The position numbers were made by a program, and so were the translations under genes. From Simmondsia chinensis (Eukaryota > Streptophyta > Magnoliopsida > Caryophyllales > Simmondsiaceae), in contig JAGTTD010000013.1 of the NCBI GenBank assembly GCA_018398585.1, positions 12,561,237 to 12,625,236 on the forward strand: a stretch of 64,000 bases of DNA. Direction: 5' to 3'. Every line of letters starts with the position of its first letter. The first letter of the stretch is position 1. Below, one piece after another: positions 12,277 to 22,584 of the stretch. The notes below the pieces were generated by a model, which worked only from the letters and a program-made list of their open reading frames with translations, had not been told where the DNA came from and ran no database searches.

Positions 12277-12620
12277 CTATGACGTTGTTCCTAATCCTAT
12301 CTTTCCTTGTGTGTCCACACATCTATCGCATCATCCTCATATCCGCCGTCTTTATCTTTTGTGTATGATGTTGTTTCATCGCCTTATACTCCGCCACATA
12401 GGACATGGCCGGCCTTACTACCGTCTTATAGTATCTTCCCTTGAGCTTTGAGAGAAATTTTCTATCGCAATGTATCGCTGAGGTCATTCTCCATTTATGC
12501 CATCCTACTATAATTCGGTTGTTGACATCCCCTTCAACTTTACCGTTGTCCTATATTATGAACCCCAAGTATCTGAAACACTCCTTTCTCGGTATAGGGT
12601 CCGAACCAATCTTGACATAA
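12277..12620 (-). pseudogene. RTE-type LINE, late reverse transcriptase part
   Basis: On the minus strand this encodes the segment upstream of the fragment at 5510-5917: CFRYLGFII, then DVNNRI, GWHKWR, LKGRYYKTVVRPAMSY, MRMMR and MCGHTRKDRIRNNVI. These are typical of the region after the catalytic palm in plant RTE elements. Two in-frame stops are visible. Sequence at 12277-12291 repeats the end of the other fragment, consistent with one LINE copy split by the LARD. Confidence 0.8.
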
Positions 12621-12811
12621 TTAAAATATAAAATTATATATTAAAATTATTTTATATAAATAATTTAAATTTAAAATAAAAATAAATTAAAAAAAATTTC
12701 ATCCTCTCTGCCCCCCCCCCCCCCCCCCCCCCCTCAACTTCTTTCTCTATCTCTCAATTTTTTTTCCCTACTTATAGTGTTGCGCAGCAACTGATCCATC
12801 CCCAGTCCAAA
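12621..12811 (-). repeat. Right arm of a long terminal inverted repeat
   Basis: Inverse of 4217-4423. Visible landmarks are the AT-rich block, a run of about 22 C, then tctctcaatttttttt, cgcagcaactgatccatcc. The C-run is likely to vary in length or be mis-sequenced. Confidence 0.6.
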
Positions 12812-12862
12812 CAGCGTTGACAAAATAAATAAATAAATAAAACAATTAAAGCTATTGCCTGA

Positions 12863-13380
12863 AATTTTAAAATTTTGTTTTTTTTTTTTTTTTAAGTAAA
12901 TACCTCCCCCTACTTATCGACACATGACAGTGGCAGGGCCTGCAACTGCCACATTGGGGTGCGTAAAATTATTAAATGAATTAAATTTATTAATTATAAT
13001 TTTATTATTATATTATATTTAATTTTATAATATGTATTTTAGTTAAATTATATATAATTTATAATAAAATATTTAAATTAAGTTATTTATTAAATATTAA
13101 ATTATATTATCTATACATAATTTTATAATTTAGTCATTAATAAAGTTGTCTATTAATAGTCATTTGTTTACATATCGTTGATCATAAATTATTATATTTA
13201 AAAAATTATATAATATAATAAAATATAAAATATACAAAAATGTTATAATAGATTAGTAAATATGAAAAGCATATCTTACTAAAAGGATATTGTATTATCC
13301 TTATTGTAACATAAACGATCATTACATATTATACTATAAGGTTTGAGTATTTATTACTTATGTATCTCCTGATATATTAA
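12863..13380 (+). repeat. Left arm of a second long inverted repeat
   Basis: The reverse complement of 17330-17995 matches this block by block: tgaaattttaaaa, agtaaatacctcc, ggcagggcctgcaa, a long AT-rich middle and, inside, aaggatattgtattatcc and aggtttga. Together the arms make a foldback or long-TIR DNA element. The interior (13381-13863 and about 17315-17329) is split by the gypsy element at 13864-17314. Confidence 0.65.
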
Positions 13381-13564
13381 TATATATAATAAAGTATTTT
13401 TAAATTAATATTTTATCGCTTAATCATTCTAAAATTTAAAAATTTTATTAATTATATAATATAATATAATTTGGATGTGGATAAAATTAAAATACTCTTC
13501 CTCTCTCCTAATCAATCATTCTCTCTCTCCTACAGGAGAGATAAATCCTATATTTTATCAATTG

Positions 13565-13800
13565 AGTTTTAATATGTTGTCGAAATTCAATAAACTTTTA
13601 TTAAAAAATATTTAAATTAATTTTTTCTCAAAAAATATTAATATGACACATTTTTGACAAAATTTAGGTAAATTACAGCTATTTGGTAATTATTTTATCT
13701 AAATTTTGCCAAAAATATGTCGTGTTAGCATTTTTTAAGACAAATTAGTTTGAACATTTTCCAACGAAAGCTCATCGAATTTCGACAACATATTGAAATC
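13565..13800. repeat. Foldback hairpin of about 235 bp
   Basis: 13565-13672 is the imperfect inverse of 13690-13800. Shared landmarks are aatatgttgtcgaaattc at the outside and caaaatttaggtaaatta near the loop. It resembles a small MITE inside the larger inverted-repeat element. A transcript would fold into a long hairpin. Confidence 0.6.
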
Positions 13801-15571
13801 TGATTGATAAAAATTTAAAATTTTAGACTATCTAAGTGATAAAATATTAAAACTTCAAGGTAATGGTACATGATTCTAAATTAGCAGAATCCCGATTATA
13901 ATCCAAACTAAAGAAATAAAGTTTTAAGGGAGAAAAAAAAAAAAGAATTAGAGGGAGAAAGTTAAGAGTTTAAAGGGAGAAGAGAAGGGAGAATTTGAGG
14001 GAGAAGGTAGATGATAACTTTTCATTGATAAACCCTTACAATTACACTCCATTATCTAGATATAGTGCTGAGTTACAAGAGAAAGTGCTTATTAAAACTA
14101 AATTAAGTAAAACTCAATAAAAATGCAGAAAATAATACAAATAACTGAAAATCCCAATTTCGGGCGCTGCAACATGTGCCAAGCACAAGCCTTCACTACC
14201 CTCCAGCCCGCATGTGCCTTTGCACGTGCCTAGCCACTACCCACCAAGATTCAAATACCAGATTTACAGAATTTTGAACCTAATTTTGAACCTAATAGTT
14301 CCAATTGAATCCGGTACTGCCTTTTTTCTTGTAACTACACCTTTCCCTTTAAATTCACCCTTGTCCTCATGGGTGAGAGTTGTACTCATGTCATCATGGA
14401 AATAAACAAACGTAGTACCGGTTGTACCAAGATTGCTATAGGTGTCGGGTGGTCTACGGCTGTCAAACCAAACTAGCCAAACTCTAGTGCCTTCCTTGTC
14501 CCTTAGGATCATCTTGTTGTAGCAACCAAAGGAGCTCAACAACAATGTCTTGCATCTAAAAGTCTCTAAGGACCAAGGATACGGCAGTTGCAATAAATGA
14601 ACTTCTACTCTTAATCTGAAGGGGTAGAGCATAAGCCCTCCTTTACTGCTTGGAGCACTAGGTTAGACCAACTGGGTGAGATGGGCAACACCACTTCTTT
14701 CATCCTCCCACCTAAACTTCTACATCCAGCTGCAGACACAACTACCTTCATAATGTCTCTCTTGTAATGTTGTTATCTTCCATTGGCTTGGTCTTGTGTG
14801 CTACCAATTCAGCACAGCAAGATCGAATTTTTTGGTTTCTCTTTGCAGCCTAAACAAATCAGTGAGCACACTTGTATTCTCAAGCATATCTGGTGTGCCA
14901 ATTTTGATCCAGTTGCGAACTGGTTTTGACCTAGGCGTAGATGTTTGGGAGTGAATTAACCCTTTTACAACCAAAATCTGTTACTACTATTGAGCTTGCT
15001 GTTGAGTTTGCAGTGGATTTATGTTATCTGATTTTCAGAGTTTTCGCACCAAAAGTTTTGATCTCCTTGCACTTCCTAAGCCTGTCGATACACTAGGACA
15101 TTATCCACACCAATAGCTTCAACAATTGATCCAACACTACTCGTTCTGCTTCTAGTTTCAGCAATTCCCACTATTATCTGCAGCAAGTTGGCCCTTTTGA
15201 ACAAAACACCTTGGTACTTGCATTTCAATTGATCAATTCCCATTCCACCCTACTGATATGTTTCCCCAAGTCTAGCTTCGAGTTCTCCAGGCTCAACTTT
15301 ATGCTGCTGTTGTCCTTGTGTTGCTGATTTATTTAAGATCAGATGCCCTTTGGGTAGTAAACCTTCAAAGGGTCACAACACATGATGCAACTTTGGAGTA
15401 TGACCCACATCTTTGGAGTTTCCATGACATATTTCCATCATCTGCACTTTTTCAGCTGCCCTTTGTAGTGATTCTTCAGCTGGAAGTTCCAAATCTCTAA
15501 GGGTCCCAAGATCTTGTATGATGTTTGTTTCATTAAGTGTAGCATCCGTATTAGTACTAACACCATTAATA

Positions 15572-16619
15572 TCAGATGCATTTTGGTCTCACTTGATCAA
15601 TTTTCTGCAGGTCATACCACTTGTCATGTAGTTGCATCGAGTGAAGATCGATCTCAGCTTCTTGGCTTGCTTTTAGACCATGTTCCTGCTTACTACTCAA
15701 GTGCAGCTTTGAGGGTAATTGATCTACCTCCCCTTTCTGTTGAACCATATCTGAATCAGCTGTCGTTTGCTTCCTCACTCTTTCTTGGTTGAGTTTGTAA
15801 TCTCTGGCTTGCTTCCCGTCAATCTTACTTAGACCCTTGGCCTTGTATCTATGTCACATCTCAGATTTGTCATGACAATAGCAACATAGTTCCTTGGTAC
15901 AATTCTTCTGTGGCTCAACTTTAGTAAAGATGCTCTAGGACCTCAATGAATTTGAAGCAATAGAGGCCTGGTGAGTTGGCTTGAGATATGATGAAATGTA
16001 AGGATTAACAGTGGACTTTTGAGTGTTGGGTGTGGGAAGAAGAGGGATCTTTGAGTATTTAAGTTGTTTAGCTGATACTTCACTTTTAGTTTCAGCTAAT
16101 TTAGCTAAACACAAAGCTTGGTAAAGGATTGTGAGTTGCATTGATCTTACTTCCAATGCAATGTCATCCCTCAACCCTCTTATGAAGTAGCTAATGAGTT
16201 GAGGTTCACTCAAATTAGTTTTGGCTGAGATAGCATAGAATTTAGCTTGATAGTCTAACCAATCCATCTTGCCTCATATTCATTAACTCAAACATAGGCT
16301 CCTCATACTCATTCTCAAAACTTATCCTAAGGGCATTCACATACTCATTTCAATCAGGCCCATCCATATTTCCCCTAACTCTCATGAAATTTTGATGTCA
16401 TTGAAGGGCCAACCCTCTCATATGGTTAGAAACCAATTTAACCCTATCCATTCTAGAGGTTCGATCAACAACGAAAATTTGCTTACACAACCAATCATCC
16501 ACATCATCTCCATAAAACAAGGGAAAGCGTATTTTGCTCAACCGAGCTGAGTAGTGAGTGTTACCATCCATAGAAGCTTGCATCGGCTCAGTAGAATAGA
16601 GAGGCATTTCATCAAACAC
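15572..16619 (-). pseudogene. Gypsy gag of element H, broken
   Basis: Structural capsid protein of a gypsy element. Minus-strand segments 16619-16398 (RFPLFYGDDVDDWL, NHMRGLALQ), 16267-15935 (YQAKFYAISAKTNLSEPQLI, IRGLRDDIALEVRSMQ) and 15778-15572 line up with the better preserved relative at 27704-29050. Several stops or frameshifts lie between them. No CCHC zinc knuckle or DSG protease motif follows. The stretch 14340-15571 has no recognisable coding content; by position it corresponds to the weakly coding tail of the relative. Confidence 0.75.
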
Positions 16620-16873
16620 CTGGTGTGCGGGTTTGGGATGTGACCTCGAACTTCGGCGGCGGTGATGATGATCGATGTTGCTGAGGGTGTTGGTGGGAAG
16701 GCGGGCTCTGCTCGCTGTTTTGTTGTAAAAAAGGGCGATTGATTGTTGATGATGGCGTTGATGATGGCAGCAGCGAGATGAACGGTGATGAAGATGATGG
16801 TGTTAATATTTTACTTTATTCATTTATTTTATTTGTTGAGCTCAAATTCGATCCCACAGTCAAGAGAATCGAT

Positions 16874-16885
16874 GCTATGATACCA
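16874..16885 (-). promoter_or_regulatory. Primer-binding site, element H
   Basis: Minus strand TGGTATCATAGC, one base from the plant initiator-Met site TGGTATCAGAGC, one base inside the LTR edge. Confidence 0.75.
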
Positions 16886-17329
16886 ATGGTACATGATTCT
16901 AAATTAGTAGAATCCCGATCGTAATCCAAACCAAAGAAATGGAGTTTTAAGGGAGAAAAGAAATAGAAATAGGGGGAGAAAGTTAGAGTTTAAAGGGAGA
17001 AGAGAAGGGAGAATTTGAGGGAGAAGATAGATGATAACTTTTCATTGATAAACCCTGACAATTACACTCCATTATCTAGATATAGAGTTGAATTACAAGA
17101 GAAAGTGCTGATTAAAACTAAATTAAGTAAAACTCAATAAAAATGCAGAAAATAATACAAATAACTGAAAATCTCAATTTCGAGCGCAACAACATGTGCC
17201 AAGCACGTGCCTTCACTACCCTCCAGCCCGCATGTGCCTAGCCGCTATCCACCAAGATTCAAATACCAGATTTAACAGAATTTTGAACCCGATAGTTCCA
17301 ATTGAACCCGATACTTAGTTAATAAATTG

Positions 17330-17995
17330 TCAAACCTCATAGTATGGTATCTAACGATCATCTATATTCCAATAGGGATAATATAATATCCTTCTAATAA
17401 GATGTTCTTTTTATATTTACTATCGTATTGTAACTTTTTCTAGATATTTTAGATTTATTGAATAACATATTTTTGTAGATATTTAATTATTTATGTTATA
17501 GAGTCTCTTAAATGCCTCTCTTCAGGGTAGCCCCCTGAAGGGGGAAGGCTGCATACATGTACCTTCCCCGAACCCTGCTTTTGGCGGGAGCCTTTGGAGG
17601 CACTGGGTTTGTTGTTGTTGTTATAGTCTTTTAAATATAATAATTTGTATTAAATGATATATAAAGAAATTACTATTATTAGATAGCTCTAATAATAATT
17701 AAAATATAAAGTTATGCAAAGATAAAATAATTTAATATTTAATAAATAATTTAATTCAAATATAAATTATATATATAATTTAATTAAAATGCATATTATA
17801 AAGTTAAATATGACATAATAATAAAATTGTAATTAATATAATTAATTTATTTAATAACTTTATTTAAAAAAAAAAAAAAAAATACATAAAGGGGTTTGCA
17901 GGCCCTGCCGATGCGGCGATTTACATAAGGAGGAAGGAGGTATTTACTTTAAAAATAAATAAATAAATAAACAAATTTTTAAAATTTCAAAAATG
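17330..17995 (-). repeat. Right arm of the second long inverted repeat
   Basis: Inverse of 12863-13380. It is longer than the left arm mainly because a SINE (17513-17632) is inserted in it. The outer part carries aggtatttactttaaa and ttgcaggccctgccg. Confidence 0.65.
17513..17632 (+). mobile_element. Au-like SINE, 5'-truncated
   Basis: Begins cctctcttcagggtagc, then gggggaaggctgcatacat, ccgaaccctgc, ggcgggagcctttggagg, cactggg and a (TTG)n tail. It interrupts the right arm of the inverted repeat; the left arm lacks it, so the SINE arrived later. Confidence 0.65.
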
Positions 17996-18451
17996 TCACA
18001 TAGGAACTAGTTTGATAAATATTTTTCAAAAGAAGTTATTTTTAAAATTTTCCAAACATAATCCCAGGTAAAAAAATGCAAGAATATGAAAATTAGCCCA
18101 AGTAAAATTGGCAAAAGAAAAGATAAAGAAATTCAAAGAATGCATTAATCCACTCAAAATTATAATTAAAAATGAAATGAAAGAGAGAATAAATCACCAT
18201 CCAAGTAGACAAAATCGCAAATTTTAACAAAAATCATGTATCATTTAAAACATTTCAACCGGCATAATACATTCATAGATGGAACAAAGTAAAATATATG
18301 GACTCAGTGGACGGTGGTGAAGGGGTGGCGGACTCAGTGGACGCTAGCGAGTAGACGACAGGCGTCCAAACAGCAGCAAGTTTCATTGTTGATACAAGTC
18401 AAAATATGGAGAAAGAAAAGAAGTGAATCAAGCCATATATGACAGGGGCCA

Positions 18452-19276
18452 ATGATACAAGCGAAAAAAAGGAGAAAAATGCACTTCCACATTGGTGGTA
18501 TAGAAGAGGAAGTACCATTTTATATAACTAAGGGGCTACTCCACTAATTGCCAATTAGTTTTAGGATTGAACCTCCTTTGGTATGTAACAATGGTATTAG
18601 AGCTGTTGATCATTGGATCGGTTCCAAAGAGCTTGTTTTGGTATAGGACGAACTTTGCTCTAGAGTTGTGCTCGGCCTAGCATGGCAAAGACCGTGCTCG
18701 ATGGTCGTGCTTGACAAGCTACACATAATGGGCCCAAGTTTCGGAAAGAGCTACCTGGGAGAGGGCTACCTAAAGTAGAGTGAAGCCGTCCACCGAAAAA
18801 AAAGGGCTAGGGTGAAGCCGTCGAGGATGATAGTTGCCGAGCGTGGTGGCTCGATACAAGCCAAGAAAATAGGAGAAAAATGCAATCAAACATTGGTGGT
18901 CTAGAAGAAAAAGTACCACTTTATACACCTAGGGAGCTACTGCACTCATTGCCAATTAATTTTAGGATGGAACCTCCTTTAGTATGTAATATTTAAGCTT
19001 TGAAAATGGCTACCTTGGAAAGGGATACTTAGAGTAGAGTTAAAGCATCTAAGGAGAAAAAGACTATCTACTCAGAGAAAAGCTACCTAGAGTAAAGCCG
19101 TCGAGGACAATGGTTGAGAAGCGTGGTGGTTTAATACAAGTCAAAAAAACATATTTGGGAAAAATAGATGAATCTCACATTAGTGGCGGGCTTATTCAAT
19201 ACCATTTTATATACCTTAAGAGCTATTCTACCCATTATCAATTGGTTTTAGGATGCAACCTCCTTTGGTATGTAAC
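18452..19276 (+). mobile_element. TRIM with three LTRs and two internal segments
   Basis: Three similar blocks of about 140 bp (18452-18590, about 18852-18990, about 19132-19276) start near gatacaagc and end ggtatgtaaca. All contain tattttatata-like TATA sequence and ccaattagttttaggat. The first is followed by a primer-binding site (18592-18603, TGGTATTAGAGC). Between them are two non-coding internal segments rich in gtgaagccgtcgagg and ending in gcgtggtgg, the purine tract. LTR-internal-LTR-internal-LTR is expected from unequal recombination of a short LTR element. A minus-strand relative is at 4866-5175. The preceding 17996-18451 holds no feature I can name. Confidence 0.7.
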
Positions 19277-19359
19277 AATTGTGCGCAGAGGAAGGTTTCA
19301 AATGAGGTTAGGGTATGAAAATTGAGAATGGTTTGAAAGTTTTACTAGTATTGCGGGGA

Positions 19360-20512
19360 AATGAAAGCTGAGGCTCAATTTGGCACATTGAATTGAAATT
19401 GGACTGTAGAATTCCAATTCGAATTCCATTCTAGTGGAATTATAATTCTGATGGAATTGAAATTATATTATTTGGTTCAGCAAAGGAATTGGATGTCATA
19501 ATTATAATTACATAATGGTTTGAATCATCAAGGGTTATCGGTCATTCGAGTTAGACAATTTCGAGCTTTAAAGCAACAACGGTTGGATTTTCGACGAAGC
19601 AATTCACATTGCATTCAAGTTGCAATGGTTGAAGCGATTTACTTTAAGATTGAGTTATTCGAGGTTCGAGTCAAACTGGGGCAAGTATTGCATTTGGTCA
19701 ATAGTGTTCATGTTATCTCGGGTTTTTAGTTAATCAGGTTAGGCTTTTTCAGGATTCAGTCTAGAATCGATCGGGTTGGTTGATTTAGGTCATCTCAAGC
19801 TCGAGTCATCTTAGTGTTAGGACAAACGACCGGGACAGGTTTTTTCAGGATTCGGGTTAGAATCGACCGGGTTGGTTGATTTAGGTCATTTCAAGCTTGA
19901 GTCATCTTAGTGTTGGGACAAACGAGTTCTACGGTTTCAAATTTCGAGTCAACTTAGGCTGAGTTAGAGAAGGGCCGGGTCATTTTGGGTTAGGATCATA
20001 TTATGTTTTGGGTCAATTTGGTGGAGTCATTTCCACTTCGATTCATCTTATTTACATCACATTCAAGTCGAGTAGTTTTATTTTTTAGATTCGAGTCATC
20101 TCAAGTTTCGGGCCAATCGGGTTGGGCACTTCGGACTTTTGAGCTAAGGTGATTTCAATTATTTCAAGTTCAAGTCATTCGAGTTGAGTGATTTCAAGGG
20201 TTGGGTCTAATTTTAGGTTGTGTCTAAGTTTTTAGATTTTGAGTCATCTTGGTTTTGAGTCGATCAAATAGGGTCATTTTAGGTTTTGGGTCAATAAAGT
20301 TACAATAGAATTGCAATTCTTTATCCCCACCCAAATAAATTAGAAAATATGATTTTCAGTTAAAATCCAAGCAGTTAAAATCCAAATCAATGAAATTGGG
20401 CATTGGGATTATAATTCCAATTCCTACAGGTGAACCAATAAACAAAATTCAAATTCTGGGCCCCAATTTTAGTCTCAATCCCAATTCTAGGCTCCAATTC
20501 CATACTCCAAAC
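19360..20512. mobile_element. DNA-transposon-like element full of degenerate repeats
   Basis: Both ends carry related inverted sequence built from ggaattggaattataatt-like words (19385-19515 and, inverted, 20300-20512). The middle is an array of degenerate phrases around gggtcatttcgggttgagtc. There is no transposase frame. This build, with repetitive subterminal arrays and no gene, is common in non-autonomous plant DNA transposons. The superfamily is not clear. Purine-rich sequence (cggggaaat and cgggggaaat) lies just outside each end and may be a duplicated target. Confidence 0.5.
19740..19930 (+). repeat. Two tandem copies of a unit of about 95-100 bp
   Basis: 19746-19833 and 19840-19928 share ttttcaggattc, tagaatcga, cgggttggttgatttaggtc and gagtcatcttagtgttggga-like blocks, with few differences. 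This is the best preserved duplication inside the surrounding array. Confidence 0.7.
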
Positions 20513-20519
20513 ACGGACT

Positions 20520-20660
20520 ACGGGGGAAATTGAAAATTAAGGGAGGGAAAATCAAAAATTAGGGGAGGGAAATGAAAGTTAATTAAACAAGTTACTATTT
20601 TAGGGAGGGAAAATCAAAAATTGAAGGAGGGAAATGAAAATTAAGTAAACAAGGTATTAT
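20520..20660 (+). repeat. Purine-rich tandem repeat
   Basis: Units such as gggagggaaaatcaaaaatt and ggagggaaatgaaaattaa recur with a period of about 60 bp. The sequence to 20816 is AT-rich with nothing else seen. Confidence 0.6.
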
Positions 20661-20816
20661 TTTATTTTATTTTTTTGAGCAAGTTATAATTTAATTTAAT
20701 ACCTTAAAAATAGTATTTTAAATAAAATACTTATAATATTATTGCTAATAACAATTTTTGGTATGTAATAAATTTACTTACTAAACTTATACTATATATA
20801 CATATACATATACATC

Positions 20817-20990
20817 AGGGGTGCACATGGGTCGGGTAATACCTAAGACCCACCCAACCCATTGGATTAGGTTAGGTTGGGTTGGGTTGGATCAATTTTC
20901 TTTGATGGGTCTAATGGGTCCAGATTGCTTTGTACCCATGGTTATCGGGTCTGGGTCCGGGTTACTCATGGGTAAGCATTGATTATGTAG
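20817..20990 (+). mobile_element. hAT-like terminal fragment
   Basis: Starts caggggtgcacatgggtcgg and continues as a series of gggttgggt/acccatgg phrases, like both ends of the complete element at 22585-24076. No matching right end is found, so it is a fragment. Confidence 0.5.
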
Positions 20991-21149
20991 GAGTATGTTC
21001 TTTTTTCGATTCAATGTAGGGCATGTTCAAATATGCCTAAATTAAGTCTAAATTAGCTTAAATAAAGCAAGCTAATCTTGAAACTCATCAAGCTAGGTAT
21101 CCCGAGATTTAACTATTTATCACCTGGGTCCTAATGTTTCAATATATAC

Positions 21150-21260
21150 CAAAGAGGGCACCAACAAGCCATCACCAGATCCCATTAGAACTCCAAAATT
21201 GAGCATTTTTGGGTGAGTGCTGTACTAGGATGGGTGACATCCTGAGAAGCTTTCACTCTC
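21150..21260 (+). ncRNA. 5S rRNA-derived sequence (head of a SINE or Cassandra-type relic)
   Basis: From about 21173 it follows plant 5S rRNA closely: agatcccattagaactcc, an A-box region (attgagca...ttggg), then tgtactaggatgggtgac and atcctgagaag, the intact box C of the internal RNA polymerase III promoter. Several substitutions and a degenerate first third show it is not a working rRNA gene. It is single, with no 5S spacer array, and an Au-like SINE body begins directly at 21261. It could be a 5S-headed SINE, a Cassandra TRIM LTR remnant (a family known to carry 5S sequence), or a 5S pseudogene. Confidence 0.75.
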
Positions 21261-21372
21261 AGGTTGGGGGCACTAGGAACAGCCTCTTTTTAGGTTAACA
21301 CCCTGAAAGGGGGAAGGCTGCATATATCCGTCCCCCAAGACCCTGCGTAGGCGGGAGCCTTTGAGGCACTGG
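21261..21372 (+). mobile_element. Au-like SINE body fused to the 5S-like head
   Basis: Begins aggttgggggcactagg, then aacagcctc, accctgaaagggggaaggct, gcatatatccg, gaccctgcgtaggcggga and ggcactgg. The start aligns with the copy at 22290 (aggttggggtcatcgg), so the 5S-like sequence joins exactly where the shared body begins. The (TTG)n tail is lost or very short. Confidence 0.65.
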
Positions 21373-21408
21373 ATATGGTTCTTTCCTTTAACCTCAAGGT
21401 TCAAAAAG

Positions 21409-21802
21409 TTTTGGGTTATTTACATCAAAGATCCCTATACTTTTCTCATTGTATGAATTTAGTCCTTGTACTTTTAATTTTGTCAGTTCAGTCCCTTTAC
21501 AATTTAAATTGTGTCAATTTAGTGCTTTGGTCAAATTCAAGTCGAGTTATTGACGTAATTTTTAGCGATACAATTATGTTAGAAATAGGTAATCCACTAT
21601 AAATCCATCCGTGAATTCCATTGAATCCAACTCGTGGCTAAATCATTTAAATTTTCATTAAAACCTTAGGAATAATTTTACTTTAAGGACCAAATTCACA
21701 CAATATCAACTATAAAGAGACTAAATTGATACAATTAAAGCACAAGGACTGAATTAAAACAATGCGCAAAATACAAAGACTTTTGATATAAATAACCCAA
21801 AA
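21409..21802. mobile_element. MITE with TIRs longer than 100 bp
   Basis: Left end ttttgggttatttacatcaa is mirrored by ttgatataaataacccaaaa on the right, and the inverted match continues with tttagtccttgtac, cagttcagtccc and caatttagt on the left against their inverses on the right for over 100 bp each. About 394 bp with no coding frame. Long-TIR MITEs of this kind are often Mutator-related, but I see no clear 9-bp target duplication. Confidence 0.75.
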
Positions 21803-22289
21803 TTTTCACTTCGCTATCATGATATTTTAAAATTTTATTCATTTATTACCCGTTTCCTGAAATTTGATAAATTTTCTTTGGAAAGTGTAGAAGTGGAACA
21901 TGAAGCCAATAATATATAAGTTCATCATTGAAATTTCCTTCACCTACCAAAACCTATAGGAGGAGATGACCTTAGATAGAACTAGTTGGAGAGCAAGCAT
22001 AGGGGTAGCCGAGATAGCGGCTTAGAGTAGTACATCTTATTAATGCCTACACTAGTGTCTCTAAGGTGTGTTGACTTCCTCTTTGGCACACATGTTGACG
22101 CACTTATTTGCTTATTTGGGTACTTGAGCGCTTGTGCACTTGTGGACGTGCGGACTATTTGGTTGCAGTTACCTGCCACTGAGTTTGCTCATAGTGCTTG
22201 ACTTGTGCTATATACTGCCTTATACTACTCTAATACTATGTTGTTCTCATACTTTCAAGCTTCTATGCATCCATGATGACACACTCCTT

Positions 22290-22424
22290 AGGTTGGGGTC
22301 ATCGGAAACAGTCTCTCGTTAGGGTAGCACCCTAAAGGGGCAAGGTTGGATACATTCAACCCCCCCCCCCCCCAACCCTGTGTATGTGGGAGCCCTTGTG
22401 GTACTGGGACTATTGTTGTTGTTG
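22290..22424 (+). mobile_element. Au-like SINE with (TTG)n tail
   Basis: aggttggggtcatcggaaac, agtctctcgttagggtagca, aggggcaaggttggataca, a run of C, aaccctgtgtatgtgggagc, tggtactggg, then ttgttgttgttg. The body matches Au-type SINEs. The upstream 22240-22289 might be a much decayed 5S box C (atgatgacacactcc), but this is too weak to claim. The segment 21803-22289 otherwise shows only degenerate repeat sequence. Confidence 0.65.
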
Positions 22425-22584
22425 CATCATTGAAATTTGATTTTGCCAAAAAAATTTAAAATTCTATCAATCAGGCATCATTTGTCAAATTTTGATAGAT
22501 TTTCATTTAAAAATGCAAAAATTGAACATGATTCTAACAATATATTGGTTTCTTCATTAGAATTTGATGATTATTTGCCAAAAA
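22425..22584 (+). repeat. Degenerate dispersed repeat, hAT target
   Basis: Phrases such as tgatagattttcattt, aaaaatg, aacatgattctaacaatata and ttgccaaaaat recur at about 21840-21950, 23460-23580 and 24080-24340, and in the loop of the element at 12863-17995. This looks like a decayed MITE family present several times in the region. Confidence 0.5.

Larger units (their letters stand above)
13864..17314 (-). mobile_element. Gag-only Ty3/gypsy element, minus strand (H)
   Basis: LTRs lie at 13864-14339 and 16887-17314. Both start (plus strand) tggtacatgattctaaatta and share long blocks such as ccctccagcccgcatgtgcc. The primer-binding site, complementary to initiator Met tRNA, is at 16874-16885 (minus strand TGGTATCATAGC). 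A purine tract with the gaggacaaggg box adjoins the other LTR at about 14340-14370. The interior is only about 2.5 kb and shows gag but no protease, RT or integrase, so it depends on enzymes supplied by another element. The same family occurs at 26737-29055 and as an LTR at 4424-4805. The right LTR lacks about 25 bp at its outer end, so I cannot define a target duplication. Confidence 0.75.

Noticed and set aside
21150..21260. Functional 5S rRNA gene
   Set aside because: Several substitutions, degenerate first third, no T-run terminator right after it and no tandem array; a SINE body follows directly.
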